From assembly GCA_902495455.1 (NCBI GenBank), contig CABUXJ010000009.1:1-64000 (forward strand): a stretch of 64,000 nt of DNA, written 5' to 3'. The notes under the pieces were generated by a model, which saw only the letters and a program-made list of their open reading frames with translations, was not told the origin of the DNA and searched no databases. Positions 56,343 through 64,000 of the stretch are shown in pieces. This stretch comes from an uncultured Prevotella sp. Its GTDB lineage: Bacteria; Bacteroidota; Bacteroidia; Bacteroidales; Bacteroidaceae. The translations under genes were made by a program, and so were the position numbers. The first letter of the stretch is position 1. Each line of letters starts with the position of its first letter.

Positions 56343-56452
56343 GACCAACGGGGCCCTTACGGGGTTGCAACGGGCACGCCGTTGTCTTCCAACGGGGCCG
56401 CCGCGGTGATGCAACAGCGGCCCCGTTGCAACGTCGCGGGGCCCTTACGGCA
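56343..56452. repeat. GC-rich modular repeat, locus E
   Basis: Starts GACCAACGGGGCCCTTACGG and ends GCGGGGCCCTTACGGC, with GTTGCAACGGGC, CCGTTGTCTTCCAACGGGGC and GCAACAGCGGCCCCGTTGC modules between. It is in the 860-base gap 55997-56858, which has no gene other than the repeats and promoter listed. Confidence 0.75.
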
Positions 56453-56686
56453 AACCGCTAAAATCTCCATCAGAAAGCCACTACACGTAAGTTTCTCTGT
56501 AACAGCAACTTGCGAAAACCGCTCAAAAATCGCAAATTTTGACCCGAAAGTCAGAAAATGCAGAGCCACGCGGATTTTGCGAGCGTTTTGTCAGGATAAT
56601 TCCGAGTTTTTAACACTTCATCATCATGTCACATGACGGCCCATTCGATATGGCAGATGTTATATGGCAGAACATTTTCCCTTCAT

Positions 56687-56729
56687 CTCGCAGGCACCCT
56701 CCCCTTGGGGAGGGCCGGGGTGGGGCCGG
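56687..56729. repeat. 43-bp inverted repeat, left of GNAT gene
   Basis: Exact reverse complement of 58012-58054. Its core is the palindrome CCCTCCCCTTGGGGAGGG. The pair encloses the GNAT gene and its promoter. Confidence 0.88.
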
Positions 56730-56772
56730 TACCACGCGACGGGTCGCTACTTTTCGACATTTTCTTCGGTCG

Positions 56773-56805
56773 TTGAACGATATTCGAAAATAATGTTTAT
56801 CTTTG
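56773..56805 (+). promoter_or_regulatory. Promoter of GNAT gene
   Basis: TTG (56773-56775), a 22-base spacer and TATCTTTG (56798-56805). Confidence 0.6.
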
Positions 56806-56858
56806 CAAGTAATTTGACGAAAGCAAGACAGCGTTTATAACAGACAAACCGGACCGAA

Positions 56859-58007
56859 ATGTCACCAATAGAGATAAGAAAAGTAGAAAACAGGAAGGAC
56901 CTCGAGACCTTTATACAGTTTCATTATGACCTTTACCGCGGCGACGCATACGACGTGCCAAACCTCCACAGCGACGAGGTCAACACGTTGAGCAAGGACA
57001 GAAACGCGGCTTTCGACTTTTGCGAGGCCGAATATTTCATGGCCTTCCGCGACGGACACATCGTCGGCCGCGTGGCCGCCATCATCAACCGGAAAGCCAA
57101 CGAGCGCTGGGGACGCAAGAGCGTGCGCTTCGGATGGATAGACTTCATCGACGACATCGAGGTGTCGACATCGCTGCTGCGGGCCGTCGAAGACTGGGGA
57201 CGGGAGCGCGGCATGACCGAGATCGTCGGACCGTTAGGATTCACGGACATGGACCCCGAGGGAATGCTCATCAAGGGTTTTGACCAGCTCGGCACACAGG
57301 CCACGCTCTACAACTATCCCTACTACCCCGAGCACATGGAGCGCATGGAGGGATGGCGCAAGGACAACGACTATGTGGAATACAAGCTCTATGTCCCCGA
57401 CGTCATACCGGAGAAGTATCGCAAGATAGCCGAGATGATCACGACGCGCTACAGCCTCCACGTGAAGAAACTCAAGAAGAAAGACGTCTTCGAAGGCGGC
57501 TACGGACAGAAGATATTTGAAGTCATCAACGAGACCTTCGGACATCTCTACGGATACTCCCAGCTCAGCCAACGACAGATAGACCAGTATGTCAACATGT
57601 ATCTGCCGATGGCAGACCTCAATCTGGTGACGCTCATCGAAGACCGCAACACTCCCGACAACAAGGTCGTCGGCGTGGGCATCACCATACCGTCGCTGGC
57701 ACACGCCCTGCAGCGCTGCCGCAACGGACGGCTACTGCCTTTCGGATGGTGGCACGTGCTGAGAGCGCTGAAGTTTCACAAGACCGACGTCGTCGACCTG
57801 CTCCTTGTCGGCATATTGCCCGAATACAGAGCCAAAGGAGCCAACGCCCTGCTCTTCTACGACCTCATCCCGTGGTATCAGAAGTACGGATTTAAGTGGG
57901 GCGAGACACACGTCGAGATGGAGACCAACGAGAAGGTACAGAGCCAGTGGCAGTATCTCGAACGCGAATGTCACAAGCGCAGAAGGTGCTACGTGAAGGA
58001 TATTTAG
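56859..58007 (+). CDS. GNAT-family N-acetyltransferase (YghO-like)
   Basis: A 382-residue protein. The N-terminal acetyl-CoA binding part (FMAFRDGHIVGRVAAIINRK, RFGWIDFIDDIEVSTSLLRA) and a second half (HKTDVVDLLLVGILPEYRAK, GANALLFYDLIPWYQKYGFK) fit the large YghO-like GNAT family of Bacteroidota. The substrate is unknown. It has its own promoter and is flanked by 43-bp inverted repeats, so it could have been moved or inverted as a unit. Confidence 0.85.
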   Translation: MSPIEIRKVENRKDLETFIQFHYDLYRGDAYDVPNLHSDEVNTLSKDRNAAFDFCEAEYFMAFRDGHIVGRVAAIINRKANERWGRKSVRFGWIDFIDDIEVSTSLLRAVEDWGRERGMTEIVGPLGFTDMDPEGMLIKGFDQLGTQATLYNYPYYPEHMERMEGWRKDNDYVEYKLYVPDVIPEKYRKIAEMITTRYSLHVKKLKKKDVFEGGYGQKIFEVINETFGHLYGYSQLSQRQIDQYVNMYLPMADLNLVTLIEDRNTPDNKVVGVGITIPSLAHALQRCRNGRLLPFGWWHVLRALKFHKTDVVDLLLVGILPEYRAKGANALLFYDLIPWYQKYGFKWGETHVEMETNEKVQSQWQYLERECHKRRRCYVKDI

Positions 58008-58011
58008 GGGC

Positions 58012-58054
58012 CCGGCCCCACCCCGGCCCTCCCCAAGGGGAGGGTGCCTGCGAG
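58012..58054. repeat. 43-bp inverted repeat, right of GNAT gene
   Basis: Exact reverse complement of 56687-56729. It begins four bases after the GNAT stop codon. A third, partial copy (36 bp) is at 38281-38316. Confidence 0.88.
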
Positions 58055-58144
58055 GTGAGACATGATCTTCACGATAGTAATGCTATATAACAAGATATAA
58101 ACTTAATAAATACCCCATAGGTCTTTCCCTATAAAAAGAGAACC

Positions 58145-58222
58145 GCAACTCACTCCCCCCTTGGGGGAGTCGGAGGTGGCCATTCCGCAGTTCTCTCCCC
58201 CTTGGGGGAGCCGGAGGGGGCC
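58145..58222. repeat. Two C-rich palindromes before parE
   Basis: CACTCCCCCCTTGGGGGAGT (58151-58170) and CTCTCCCCCTTGGGGGAGCC (58193-58212), each followed by CGGAGG-type sequence. The second, through 58222, is the exact reverse complement of 29668-29697. The second ends five bases before the parE start and may affect its translation. No other feature is seen in 58055-58144. Confidence 0.8.
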
Positions 58223-58227
58223 TAAAT

Positions 58228-60174
58228 ATGACTGACGAACTACAACCCATCGTCGAATACACCGACGACAACATCCGGCACCTGTCGGACATGGAGCACG
58301 TGCGCACCCGGCCCGGTATGTACATCGGCCGTCTGGGCGACGGACAGCTGCCCGAAGACGGCATATACGTATTGTTGAAGGAGGTGACGGACAACTCCAT
58401 CGACGAATTCAAGATGAACGCCGGCAACCGCATCGAGATTGACATCAAGGACAACCTCCGCGTCTCCGTGCGCGACTACGGCCGCGGCATCCCTCAGGGC
58501 AAACTGATAGAAGCCGTGAGCGTGCTCAACACCGGCGGCAAATACGACTCGAAGGCTTTCAAGAAGAGCGTCGGACTCAACGGTGTCGGTGTCAAGGCCG
58601 TCAACGCGCTCAGCACCCACTTTGAGGTGGCCTCGTTCCGCGACGGCAAGGTGAGACGTGCCGTCTTCGAGCGGGGTGTGCTCAAGAGTGACGTGACCGA
58701 AGACTCGGAAGACGAGAACGGCACATATATATACTTTGAACCCGACGACACGCTCTTCCTCAACTACTCGTTCCACAACGACATCGTCGAGACCATGCTC
58801 CGCAACTACACCTATCTCAACACGGGGCTTGTCATCATGTACAACGGCCGGCGCATCATCAGCCGCCACGGACTCAAGGACCTGCTCAACGACACGATGA
58901 CCAACGACGGCATCTATCCCATCATTCACCTCAAGGGCGAGGACATCGAAATAGCCTTCACCCACACGGGACAGTATGGTGAGGAATACCACTCGTTCGT
59001 CAACGGCCAGCACACCACGCAGGGAGGTACCCATCAGAGCGCTTTCAAGGAGCACATAGCCAAGACGATAAAGGAATTCTACGGCAAGAACCTCGAATAC
59101 ACGGACATCCGCAACGGACTCGTGGGCGCCATCGCGCTCAACGTCGAGGAGCCGATGTTCGAAAGCCAGACCAAGATCAAGCTCGGCTCACTCACAATGG
59201 AGCCGGGTGGCGGCGTGAGCGTCAACAAATATGTCGGCGACTTCATCAAGAACGAGGTGGACAACTATCTCCACAAGCACGCCGACGTGGCCGAAGTGAT
59301 GCTCCAGAAGATACAGGAGAGCGAGAAAGAGCGCAAGGCTATGGCCGGCGTGACCAAGCTGGCACGCGAGCGCGCCAAGAAAGCCAATCTCCACAACCGC
59401 AAGCTGCGCGACTGCCGCATACACTTCAGCGATGTCAAAAACGACCGGAAGGAGGAGAGCTCGATATTCATCACCGAGGGAGACTCGGCCAGCGGAAGCA
59501 TCACCAAGAGCCGCGACGTCAACACGCAGGCCGTGTTCTCGTTGCGCGGAAAGCCGCTCAACTCCTTCGGACTGACCAAAAAGGTGGTCTACGAGAACGA
59601 GGAGTTCAATCTCCTGCAGGCCGCGCTCGACATCGAGGAAGGCCTCGACACGCTCCGCTACAACAAAGTCATCGTCGCGACGGATGCCGATGTCGACGGC
59701 ATGCACATCCGTCTGCTCATCATCACGTTCTTCCTGCAGTTCTTCCCCGACCTCATCAAGAAGGGTCACGTCTATGTCCTGCAGACACCGCTGTTCCGCG
59801 TGCGCAACCGTCGCACGAAGATCAAGAACAAACAGGTGCTCGCCGAGGCCGCCGCGAAGCCGGAGCAGAAGAAGAGCGACTTCATCACACGCTACTGTTA
59901 CAGCGAGGAGGAGCGCGTCAATGCCATCGAAGCGCTTGGCCCCGACCCTGAGATAACACGATTCAAAGGTCTCGGTGAGATTTCACCGGAGGAATTTGTC
60001 AACTTCATCGGCCCCGACATGCGCCTCGAGCAGGTGACGCTCCACAAGACCGACCAGGTGCAGAAGCTCCTCGCCTACTACATGGGAAAGAACACACCGG
60101 AGCGCCAGAACTTCATCATCGACAACCTCGTGGTCGAAGAAGACCGCCCGGAAGAGGAGGAAGAACGTTTTTAG
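58228..60174 (+). CDS. parE: DNA topoisomerase IV subunit B
   Basis: A 648-residue type IIA ATPase subunit that unlinks daughter chromosomes. GHKL ATPase: LKEVTDNSIDEF, VRDYGRGIPQGK, TGGKYDSKAFKKSVGLNGVG. Transducer domain in the middle, then TOPRIM with ITEGDSASGSITKSRD, RGKPLN and VIVATDADVDGMHIRLLIIT. The start and loops suit ParE rather than GyrB in Bacteroidota, though telling them apart by eye is not certain. No parC lies next to it in the window. The C-rich repeat upstream leaves little room for a promoter. Confidence 0.9.
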   Translation: MTDELQPIVEYTDDNIRHLSDMEHVRTRPGMYIGRLGDGQLPEDGIYVLLKEVTDNSIDEFKMNAGNRIEIDIKDNLRVSVRDYGRGIPQGKLIEAVSVLNTGGKYDSKAFKKSVGLNGVGVKAVNALSTHFEVASFRDGKVRRAVFERGVLKSDVTEDSEDENGTYIYFEPDDTLFLNYSFHNDIVETMLRNYTYLNTGLVIMYNGRRIISRHGLKDLLNDTMTNDGIYPIIHLKGEDIEIAFTHTGQYGEEYHSFVNGQHTTQGGTHQSAFKEHIAKTIKEFYGKNLEYTDIRNGLVGAIALNVEEPMFESQTKIKLGSLTMEPGGGVSVNKYVGDFIKNEVDNYLHKHADVAEVMLQKIQESEKERKAMAGVTKLARERAKKANLHNRKLRDCRIHFSDVKNDRKEESSIFITEGDSASGSITKSRDVNTQAVFSLRGKPLNSFGLTKKVVYENEEFNLLQAALDIEEGLDTLRYNKVIVATDADVDGMHIRLLIITFFLQFFPDLIKKGHVYVLQTPLFRVRNRRTKIKNKQVLAEAAAKPEQKKSDFITRYCYSEEERVNAIEALGPDPEITRFKGLGEISPEEFVNFIGPDMRLEQVTLHKTDQVQKLLAYYMGKNTPERQNFIIDNLVVEEDRPEEEEERF

Positions 60175-60175
60175 A

Positions 60176-60339
60176 AGTTAAAGGAGTTATCGCTCCCTGC
60201 GGTCGCTCAGAAGTTAAAGACAATAGCAGACATAAAGACTTGGAAGTGTTTTTACGATAAACATTCTTCCGTTATATCTTTATGTCTGCTATTGTCTTTA
60301 ACTTCTGAGCAACCGCAGGGAGCGATAACTCCTTTAACT
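60176..60339. repeat. 62-bp inverted repeat between parE and VanZ genes
   Basis: Arms 60176-60237 and 60278-60339 pair over 62 bp with one mismatch around a 40-base loop. The arms contain GGAGTTATCGCTCCCTGCGG and GACAATAGCAGACATAAAG. It begins two bases after the parE stop and ends 15 bases before the VanZ stop, so it separates converging genes and may be a bidirectional terminator. Confidence 0.92.
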
Positions 60340-60354
60340 CCTCTCTCTACTCCT

Positions 60355-60744
60355 TTACAGAAACCTCCTCCGGAAGAAAAACATCCCTCCCACGGCAGCC
60401 AGCATGACGCCCACCGCGTTGGCCGCGAGATCAAACCAGTCGCCGCTGCGACGTCCGTCGGTGCAATATTCCTGAAGCAGTTCGATGACGCCGCTCATGA
60501 CGATGGGGGCCAGCCACGCAAACAAAAAGAGACGCCGACGGTCGGCAACACGGTGACGACGGAAGTATTCGCCCCAGATGACGGCACAAGTGCCGCCATA
60601 CATCACGATGTGCGTCCACTTGTCGATGAAGGCCACGTTGTCCAGTTCCGTCTTGGGAGGAGTGAAGAACGACAGATACCAGACAACACAGATGAGCAGC
60701 GACGAAAGCGGGTAGTTTCTTACTGTTTGATACAAATATTTCAT
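60355..60744 (-). CDS. VanZ-family membrane protein
   Basis: A 129-residue protein with four membrane helices and the VanZ signature: WYLSFFTPPKTELDN, FIDKWTHIVMYGGTCAVIWG, GVIELLQEYCTDGRRSGDWF, DLAANAVGVMLAAVGG. The name comes from teicoplanin resistance, but most chromosomal members have unknown function. It has a -7 box at 60765-60772 and is divergent from the first NSS transporter gene. Confidence 0.9.
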   Translation of the reverse strand: MKYLYQTVRNYPLSSLLICVVWYLSFFTPPKTELDNVAFIDKWTHIVMYGGTCAVIWGEYFRRHRVADRRRLFLFAWLAPIVMSGVIELLQEYCTDGRRSGDWFDLAANAVGVMLAAVGGMFFFRRRFL

Positions 60745-60757
60745 ATTAGCTTCCTAT

Positions 60758-60792
60758 TTTGGCGCAAAAGTAAGAATTATTTTATACTTTTG
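60758..60792. promoter_or_regulatory. Divergent promoters for VanZ and NSS genes
   Basis: Minus-strand TACTTTTG (60765-60772) for VanZ and plus-strand TACTTTTG (60785-60792) for the transporter. A plus-strand TTTG at 60758-60761 lies 23 bases upstream of the latter. Confidence 0.65.
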
Positions 60793-60844
60793 CAACTGAT
60801 TCTACCACAAATTAAAATAACCGGCATATTACGGAGATATCACA

Positions 60845-62206
60845 ATGGAACATTCTGAAAGAGCAAGTTTCGGCAGCAAGATAGGCATTGTCCTCGCAAC
60901 AGCAGGCTCGGCAGTCGGCCTTGGCAACGTCTGGCGCTTCCCATACATGACAGGAGAGAACGGCGGAGCCGCGTTCATATTCATCTATGTGGCCTGCGTG
61001 CTGCTGCTCGGCATACCGTGCATGGTGAGCGAATTTATCATCGGCCGCCACGCCCAGGCCAACACGGCCCGCGCCTACGGGCTCATGGGCGGCGGCAACG
61101 GATGGAGGGCAGTGGGCTATCTCGGCGTGCTGACGGGCTTTCTCATCACGGGCTACTATGCCGTCGTCTCGGGCTGGTGTCTGCAATACATCTGCGCATC
61201 GCTCTTGGGACACCTCAACGGCGACCCGGACTACATCCGCAGCTACTTCGCCGACTTCTCCCAAAGCCCCGTCAAACCCATCATCTGGACCGTGGTCTTT
61301 CTCGTCATCACCCATACGGTCATCGTCCGCGGTGTCCGTCGGGGCATTGAGCGAGCGTCAAAGATGATGATGCCGACGCTCTTTATCCTGTTGCTCATCA
61401 TCGTCGGCGCATCATGCATGCTGCCGGGAGCCGGCCGCGGCATCGAGTTCCTGTTTCGCCCGGACTTCAGCAGCGTCGACAGAGACGTCTTCCTCGGCGC
61501 TCTCGGCCAGTCGTTCTATTCGCTCAGCATCGCTATGGGCTGCATCTGCACCTACGCATCCTACTTCAAGCGCAGCACCAACCTGTCGGCCGCAGCCGTA
61601 CAGATCAGCGTCATCGACTGCGTGGTGGCCATCCTGGCCGGCCTGATGATATTCCCCGCGGCCTTCTCTGTGGGCGTCAGTCCCGACAGCGGCCCGTCGC
61701 TCATCTTCATCACCCTGCCCAACGTCTTCCGCGAAGCGTTCGCGGCAATGCCGTTGGTGGGCTATGTGGTGTCGCTCCTGTTCTACGCCCTGCTGTCGCT
61801 TGCGGCCCTGACGTCGCTCATCTCGCTCCACGAGGTCAGCACGGCGTTCCTCCACGAGGAGCGGAAGATGTCGCGCCGCGCGGCCGCATGGACGGTGACG
61901 GTGACCTGTTCGGTGATCGGCGCGTTGTGCTCACTGTCCCTCGGCGGTTCGGACGGGCTGCAGGTCTTCGGCCGTCCGCTGTTTGACGTGTTCGACTTCG
62001 TCACCGGCCAGATATTCCTGCCCGTCGGCGGTTTCCTCACCTGCCTCTTCATCGGCTGGGCCGTACCCAAAGACATCGTGCGGGACGAGTTCACCAACGG
62101 CGGCACACTACGCGGCAGTCTCTTCGGACTCTATTTCCTCAGCGTGCGCTACGTCTGCCCCGTCTGCATACTCGCGATATTCCTCCATCAGATGGGCATC
62201 ATCTGA
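60845..62206 (+). CDS. Sodium-dependent NSS-family transporter (copy 1)
   Basis: A 453-residue inner-membrane symporter with about 11-12 helices. Family marks: KIGIVLATAGSAVGLGNVWR (sodium and substrate site in helix 1), FPYMTGENGGAAFIFIYVAC, MLPGAGRGIEFLFRPDFSSV, SDSGPSLIFITLPNVF-type helix 8 segment. Prokaryotic NSS proteins take up amino acids. The substrate is unknown. A close paralogue follows after 40 bases, with most helices nearly identical. Confidence 0.95.
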   Translation: MEHSERASFGSKIGIVLATAGSAVGLGNVWRFPYMTGENGGAAFIFIYVACVLLLGIPCMVSEFIIGRHAQANTARAYGLMGGGNGWRAVGYLGVLTGFLITGYYAVVSGWCLQYICASLLGHLNGDPDYIRSYFADFSQSPVKPIIWTVVFLVITHTVIVRGVRRGIERASKMMMPTLFILLLIIVGASCMLPGAGRGIEFLFRPDFSSVDRDVFLGALGQSFYSLSIAMGCICTYASYFKRSTNLSAAAVQISVIDCVVAILAGLMIFPAAFSVGVSPDSGPSLIFITLPNVFREAFAAMPLVGYVVSLLFYALLSLAALTSLISLHEVSTAFLHEERKMSRRAAAWTVTVTCSVIGALCSLSLGGSDGLQVFGRPLFDVFDFVTGQIFLPVGGFLTCLFIGWAVPKDIVRDEFTNGGTLRGSLFGLYFLSVRYVCPVCILAIFLHQMGII

Positions 62207-62246
62207 CATCCACAACCGCCCCAACCACATTTATTATATATAAGAC

Positions 62247-63608
62247 ATGACACAATCGGACAGAGGCAGTTTCGGCACAAAGATAGGCGTGATACTCGCC
62301 ACGGCGGGCTCGGCCGTAGGCTTGGGAAACATCTGGCGCTTCCCGTTCATGACGGGCCAGAACGGCGGTGCCGCCTTCATCGTGATCTACATCGGCTGCA
62401 TCATGCTGCTCGGTCTGCCGGGTATGATCAGCGAGTTTGTTGTCGGCCGCAATTCGCGGACCAACGCCGCCCGCGCCTACATGAACCTCTCCGGCCGGCG
62501 CCGCTGGGGTGCGATAGGCTATATGGGCATCATTACGTCGACAATCATCCTCGGGTTTTATGCCGTCGTGGCCGGATGGTGCCTCCAATACCTGTGGGCG
62601 TCGCTCACGGGAGAGCTCAGCGGCGACGCCGGATACGTCAGCCGCTATTTCGCCGAGTTCTCCTCCCACCCCGTCAAACCCGTCCTCTGGGGTCTGGCGT
62701 TCATCCTCATGACCCATCTGGTCATCGTCCGCGGCGTCCGCAGCGGCATCGAGCGCGTCTCGAAGATGCTCATGCCAACGCTCTTTGTGCTGCTCCTGAT
62801 ACTCGTCGTAGCCTCGTGCATGCTGCCGGGAGCCGGTCGCGGCATCGAATTTCTGTTCCGTCCGGACTTCAGCCGTGTCGACAGCAACGTCTTTCTCGAA
62901 GCCCTCGGCCAAGCCTTCTTCTCCCTTTCGCTCGGCACTGCCTGTCTCTGCACCTACGCATCCTACTTCGGACGCCGTACCAATCTCATGCGCTCGGCCT
63001 TCCAGATAGCCGCCGTCGACACCGTGGTGGCCATCCTCGCCGGTCTGATGATATTCCCCGCAGCCTTCTCCGTGGGCATCAGTCCCGACAGCGGCCCGTC
63101 ACTCATCTTCATCACCCTGCCCAACGTCTTCCGCGAGGCGTTCTCGGCTATGCCTCTGGTCGGCTACGTCATCTCCGTCTTGTTCTACGTGCTGCTCTCT
63201 TTGGCCGCCCTGACGTCGACCATATCCATGCACGAGATCGGCACGGCTTTCTTTCATGAAGAGTGCCACCTGACCCGTCGCCGTGCGGCATGGATTGTGA
63301 CGGGCGTGACAGGCGCCATCTGCGTGATCTGTTCGCTGTCCGTCGGCGCGCTGCCGGCCCTCCGCGTGGCCGGCATGTCGTTCATGGACGCCTGCGACGC
63401 GCTCACCGCACAGCTGCTCATGCCCGTCGGCGCGTTTCTCACTTGCCTTTACGTGGGATGGTTTGCGCCCCACAAGACCGTGCGAGAGGAACTGACCAAC
63501 GACGGCACACTGCGCAACCGGTTCTTCCATACCTACCTCTTCGTCGTCAAATACGTCTGTCCCGTGTGCATCACGATGATATTCCTTCATCAGCTCGGGA
63601 TAATATAG
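62247..63608 (+). CDS. Sodium-dependent NSS-family transporter (copy 2)
   Basis: A 453-residue transporter of exactly the same length as the gene before it. It keeps KIGVILATAGSAVGLGNIWR and FPFMTGQNGGAAFIVIYIGC and differs most in loops and helix ends (NLSGRRRWGAIGY against GGGNGWRAVGY). Tandem duplication followed by divergence is the simplest history, and the two may prefer different amino acids. It is probably co-transcribed with copy 1. A helix-hairpin-helix gene follows after 22 bases. Confidence 0.95.
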   Translation: MTQSDRGSFGTKIGVILATAGSAVGLGNIWRFPFMTGQNGGAAFIVIYIGCIMLLGLPGMISEFVVGRNSRTNAARAYMNLSGRRRWGAIGYMGIITSTIILGFYAVVAGWCLQYLWASLTGELSGDAGYVSRYFAEFSSHPVKPVLWGLAFILMTHLVIVRGVRSGIERVSKMLMPTLFVLLLILVVASCMLPGAGRGIEFLFRPDFSRVDSNVFLEALGQAFFSLSLGTACLCTYASYFGRRTNLMRSAFQIAAVDTVVAILAGLMIFPAAFSVGISPDSGPSLIFITLPNVFREAFSAMPLVGYVISVLFYVLLSLAALTSTISMHEIGTAFFHEECHLTRRRAAWIVTGVTGAICVICSLSVGALPALRVAGMSFMDACDALTAQLLMPVGAFLTCLYVGWFAPHKTVREELTNDGTLRNRFFHTYLFVVKYVCPVCITMIFLHQLGII

Positions 63609-63630
63609 GCATGGCCGCAACGACAATACT

Positions 63631-64000
63631 ATGAGCCGACTTTACTACCGAAAGACTGACCGCAAAGCCATCCTGACACTTCTGAGCGTCATCGTGGCCG
63701 TCCTTTCGCTGCTCCACGCTTTCGGAGGTAAGCTCGGAAAACAAACCGACAGCACTCCCGCGGCCGACTCTTTGCAAGTCAGAACAGCCGGCGTCCATAA
63801 CGGCAATGCACGCGGTATGACCGACGGAACGCGGGACAACGACGCGAAAGGATCTTATTATGCCGCCGAAAGCCACCACCCGGAACTTTTCTTTTTCGAC
63901 CCCAACACGGCCGACAGCACGGCGTTGCTCCGTCTCGGGCTGCAACCGTGGCAGGTGAGGAGCATCTACAAGTATCGCAGCCGCGGCGGAATATATCGTC
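63631..64000 (+). CDS. Helix-hairpin-helix protein (ComEA-like), 5' part
   Basis: The gene begins at ATG 63631 and runs off the window's end (123 codons seen). A membrane anchor is at residues 14-31 (ILTLLSVIVAVLSLLHAF), followed by a low-complexity linker and the start of a helix-hairpin-helix repeat (FFFDPNTADSTALLRLGLQP, then WQVRSIYKYRSRGGIYR). Such Bacteroidota proteins resemble the DNA-uptake protein ComEA. With dprA in the window it hints at competence, but this is inference. Confidence 0.8.
   Translation, partial: MSRLYYRKTDRKAILTLLSVIVAVLSLLHAFGGKLGKQTDSTPAADSLQVRTAGVHNGNARGMTDGTRDNDAKGSYYAAESHHPELFFFDPNTADSTALLRLGLQPWQVRSIYKYRSRGGIYR

Overview
The window is a stretch of Bacteroidales chromosome, most likely Prevotellaceae or a close relative. 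The evidence is Bacteroidota-type promoters (-7 box TAnnTTTG, often with TTTG about 20 bases upstream), families largely confined to that phylum (LruC-domain and fimbrillin-like lipoproteins, DUF4252, DUF2851, DUF5053, membrane-anchored AraC-type regulators, a sorting-type C-terminal domain) and scarce Shine-Dalgarno sites. Genus is not decidable from this alone. There is one tRNA, no rRNA and no CRISPR array.

Positions 1-14,780 hold a phage-like element, almost all on the minus strand. Reading from its right end: an XRE repressor faces a divergent early operon (small regulator, LuxR-type regulator, a 39-residue Cys-rich peptide, a 99-residue protein, a primase-helicase). Then come a 158-residue protein and a late block: a 147-residue structural-like protein, a ClpP-type prohead protease fused to a scaffold-like tail, a probable major capsid protein, a 200-residue protein, a 278-residue protein, a PLD-like protein, a small HTH-like protein, small and large terminase, and two tiny proteins with their own host-type promoter. 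I find no portal, tail, lysis or integrase gene in the window. It may be a capsid-forming satellite, a reduced prophage, or a phage whose remaining genes lie left of base 1. Five TGTAC sites at exact 10-bp spacing sit in front of the late block, and a TGTGTG-rich stretch follows the primase gene.

Positions 15,000-23,000 carry an ECF sigma factor/anti-sigma/DUF4252 operon, a large LruC lipoprotein, a membrane AraC-type regulator, a small peptide and a fimbrillin-like lipoprotein. Positions 23,300-40,800 are housekeeping: topA-aroK, speA, argB, tRNA-Met, a Ca2+-type P-ATPase overlapping ribF, a CPBP protease, a Nudix hydrolase, dusB, dprA, a thioesterase, DUF2851 and an esterase. Positions 40,800-43,300 hold two toxin-antitoxin pairs, a small lipoprotein and an HTH gene. 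Positions 44,600-64,000 hold pnp, a secreted propeller-like protein, a degenerate thioredoxin lipoprotein with queH, mdh, a DD-dipeptidase, a methyltransferase, an OmpA-type protein, a GNAT gene flanked by 43-bp inverted repeats, parE, a VanZ protein, two tandem NSS transporters and the start of a helix-hairpin-helix protein.

The host part is unusually rich in inverted-repeat elements. They fill most gene junctions, and in three core genes (topA, the P-type ATPase and dusB) palindromic DNA lies inside the reading frame and is translated. Other dispersed families are a modular GC-rich repeat (five or more sites), a C-rich palindrome family (CTCCCC/GGGGAG core) and a promoter-leader element with a conserved layout but varying palindrome (two clear copies, one weaker).
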